In this document: positions 62,567 to 64,000 of the stretch, in pieces
How positions within the stretch are numbered: the first letter of the stretch is position 1
Layout: every line of letters begins with the position of its first letter
Assembly: GCA_029227815.1 (NCBI GenBank)
Contig: CP118523.1
Span: forward strand, 3,658,001-3,722,000
Direction: 5' to 3'
Source: Clostridiaceae bacterium M8S5
GTDB taxonomy: Bacteria > Bacillota > Clostridia > Tissierellales > MCWD3
Length of the DNA: 64,000 nt
Notes under the pieces: model-generated
The model's database searches: none
The model's input: the letters and a program-made list of their open reading frames with translations, nothing else
Told to the model about the DNA's origin: nothing
Program-made: the position numbers and the translations under genes

Positions 62567-64000
62567 GCTAACACTCCTAATACACTTAGTATAATATTTA
62601 GAAAATATCCAGCTATAAATGAAAATACAAATATAAATGCACCCATAGCAAATGCTGTTTTTGCTCCTCTTTCTTTTATCATCATAGCAAACTGTGCAAC
62701 ACATGGAACAAATAATGTAAGTGTTGAAGCTGCTACTACTAACTGTCTGTAATTAAGGAGACCAGATTGTCTCATATCAAATAATCCTGCCGCTCCGTAA
62801 TCTCTTCTAAAAAATCCAAATAAAAATACTTTTGACAACTCATCTGGTAACCCTATCATATTTACAACAGGATTTAACCATTTTAATATAATATCAAAAA
62901 ATCCTGTAATATTACCTAACCATATAAGTACGCTTGCAAACACGAATAATGGTATTATTTCAACTAGATACCAATGCATTCTAGTATACGTTTTAGATAA
63001 TACATTTGTAATTTTTGGCATCCTAAGAGGCGGAACCTCCATATAGAACTTTGCATTTTCCCCTGGTAAAACTTTTGATGTCAGATATCCAATAAACAAA
63101 AATATAAATGCCATAAATAATATCCATACTAACAATGCTACAACATTTTCTGATAATAAGGCCATTATAACACCTAATTGTGCTGAACAAGGTATAGTCA
63201 ATGCTAATAATAGTGTTATCAAAACTCTTTCTCTCTTTGTTTCTAATGTCCTACTAACCATAGTAGCCATAGTATCACAACCAAATCCCAGCACCATAGG
63301 TATAACTGCTCTTCCATTTAGTCCTATACATTTAAATAGTCTATCAACTAACATAGACAATCTTGGCAAATATCCACTGTCTTCTATTATTGAAAACACT
63401 AAGAAAAATGCTCCAACTATGGGTAAAACTATGGCTATTGCATATCTAAAACCTAACGTAAGTATCCCATAATCATTAGCTATCAGATTTTGCAACCACT
63501 CCCAAGGTATACAGTTGTTTACTATATTGTTAATAAACGGATTTACGTATGCACTAAATATATTCGTTTCTATATAGTCTACTACTGTACCAGCACCAAA
63601 TTGTCCTACAAACTTATATAAACCAAAATATAATACCAAAACTAGAATGACAAATCCTGATATAGGGTGCATTGTAATGGCATCTAGTTTGCTATTTCCT
63701 ATTTCACTCTTGTTATTTTTCTTAATTACTACACTGTCATTTACTTCTTCTACATATCTTTGCCTCATTGTGCCTATTACATAATTTAACGGCTTATCAT
63801 AACTATTTTTTGTTTTATTAATAATATTCCTAATATTATTAACATCACCTTCTTTTTCTGCTACTAATTTCAGTATATCTTTATCCTCTTGAATAAGTAA
63901 CAATGCTACTGATCTGTAGGATATAACGTAATCTTTGCTCAGATTCTTAATTATCTCTCTTATAGCACTTTCTATAGTGCTATCATAGGTTATGCTGCTT
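62563..64000 (-). CDS. feoB: Ferrous iron transporter FeoB, C-terminal part
   Basis: Incomplete: the G-protein domain is beyond the right edge and the frame is open to the last base (about 478 residues visible). The fragment starts in the segment after the G domain (ITYDSTIESAIREI, YRSVALLLI), then has the membrane permease with the gate motifs MVLGFGCDTMATMVSRTLE, LTIPCSAQLGVIMALL and LFVPCVAQFAMMIKERG. It imports Fe2+. About nine membrane helices are visible. It is the first of three overlapping feo genes here. Confidence 0.95.
   Translation of the reverse strand, partial: SSITYDSTIESAIREIIKNLSKDYVISYRSVALLLIQEDKDILKLVAEKEGDVNNIRNIINKTKNSYDKPLNYVIGTMRQRYVEEVNDSVVIKKNNKSEIGNSKLDAITMHPISGFVILVLVLYFGLYKFVGQFGAGTVVDYIETNIFSAYVNPFINNIVNNCIPWEWLQNLIANDYGILTLGFRYAIAIVLPIVGAFFLVFSIIEDSGYLPRLSMLVDRLFKCIGLNGRAVIPMVLGFGCDTMATMVSRTLETKRERVLITLLLALTIPCSAQLGVIMALLSENVVALLVWILFMAFIFLFIGYLTSKVLPGENAKFYMEVPPLRMPKITNVLSKTYTRMHWYLVEIIPLFVFASVLIWLGNITGFFDIILKWLNPVVNMIGLPDELSKVFLFGFFRRDYGAAGLFDMRQSGLLNYRQLVVAASTLTLFVPCVAQFAMMIKERGAKTAFAMGAFIFVFSFIAGYFLNIILSVLGVLA

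Noticed and set aside
62369..62704. Longer 111-residue version of the small Cys-rich protein
   Set aside because: Its first 46 residues lie antisense-free but inside the feoB frame and have no ribosome site; AGGAG precedes the internal ATG at 62566.
1..64000. CRISPR array, tRNA, rRNA, insertion sequence or phage genes
   Set aside because: No regularly spaced repeats, cloverleaf-like sequences, transposase, integrase or structural phage genes were seen on either strand.

Overview
The window is low-GC DNA with Firmicutes-type Shine-Dalgarno sites, frequent TTG and GTG starts, and gene order typical of anaerobic Clostridia. Pyruvate:ferredoxin oxidoreductase, HprK, WhiA, YvcK, RapZ, FtsEX with an M23 hydrolase, MazEF and FeoAB all point that way. 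The genus cannot be fixed from the sequence alone. Almost all genes lie on the minus strand; plus-strand genes look like isolated insertions into older operons. No rRNA, tRNA, CRISPR array, transposase or integrase was seen.

0-8.4 kb: a clostridial housekeeping run read right to left (murB, PHP phosphoesterase, rapZ, yvcK, a YqeK-like HD hydrolase). It is separated from whiA, whose first 43 codons sit at the left edge, by a plus-strand M42 aminopeptidase, a plus-strand P5C dehydrogenase with a switch-like leader, and a minus-strand GyrI-like protein. 8.9-22.9 kb: nifJ, a second PHP gene, hprK, uvrC, a plus-strand membrane protein, a small secreted protein, then uvrA and uvrB. uvrB has a consensus promoter with a perfect SOS box just downstream of the -10.

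23.1-37.9 kb: the accessory region and the most interesting part. A minus-strand operon carries four different radical SAM/SPASM peptide maturases around a 41-residue peptide with six cysteines, with an attenuator-like hairpin after the peptide gene. Convergent to it are a plus-strand ABC ATPase with an N-terminal XRE-type HTH domain and an 800-residue FtsX-type permease, behind a promoter whose -35 box lies in a 19-bp palindrome. A separate 30-residue peptide gene with a very strong ribosome binding site shares the CKPW tetrapeptide with the six-Cys peptide. Together this looks like a RiPP biosynthesis, export and self-protection locus inserted between ctpA and the PDZ-uvrBA block. DUF1846, a MerR-type regulator with its own promoter and a small secreted protein are also here.

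38-49.8 kb: ctpA, M23 hydrolase, ftsX and ftsE (division-site wall hydrolysis), a Lon-like protease, a PrcB-like protein, a LysM/SH3/GH18 wall hydrolase and a split transketolase. 49.8-56.1 kb: YitT and a cell-wall polysaccharide cluster (TagA-like and GT4 glycosyltransferases, CsaB pyruvyltransferase, O-antigen ligase-like protein, DUF4330). 56.3-64 kb: a coiled-coil secreted protein, MazF/MazE-like toxin-antitoxin, alanine racemase, a lipoprotein, an unusual AcpS-NnrD fusion without the NnrE epimerase domain, two small unknown proteins, and feoB (incomplete)-small CxxC protein-feoA.
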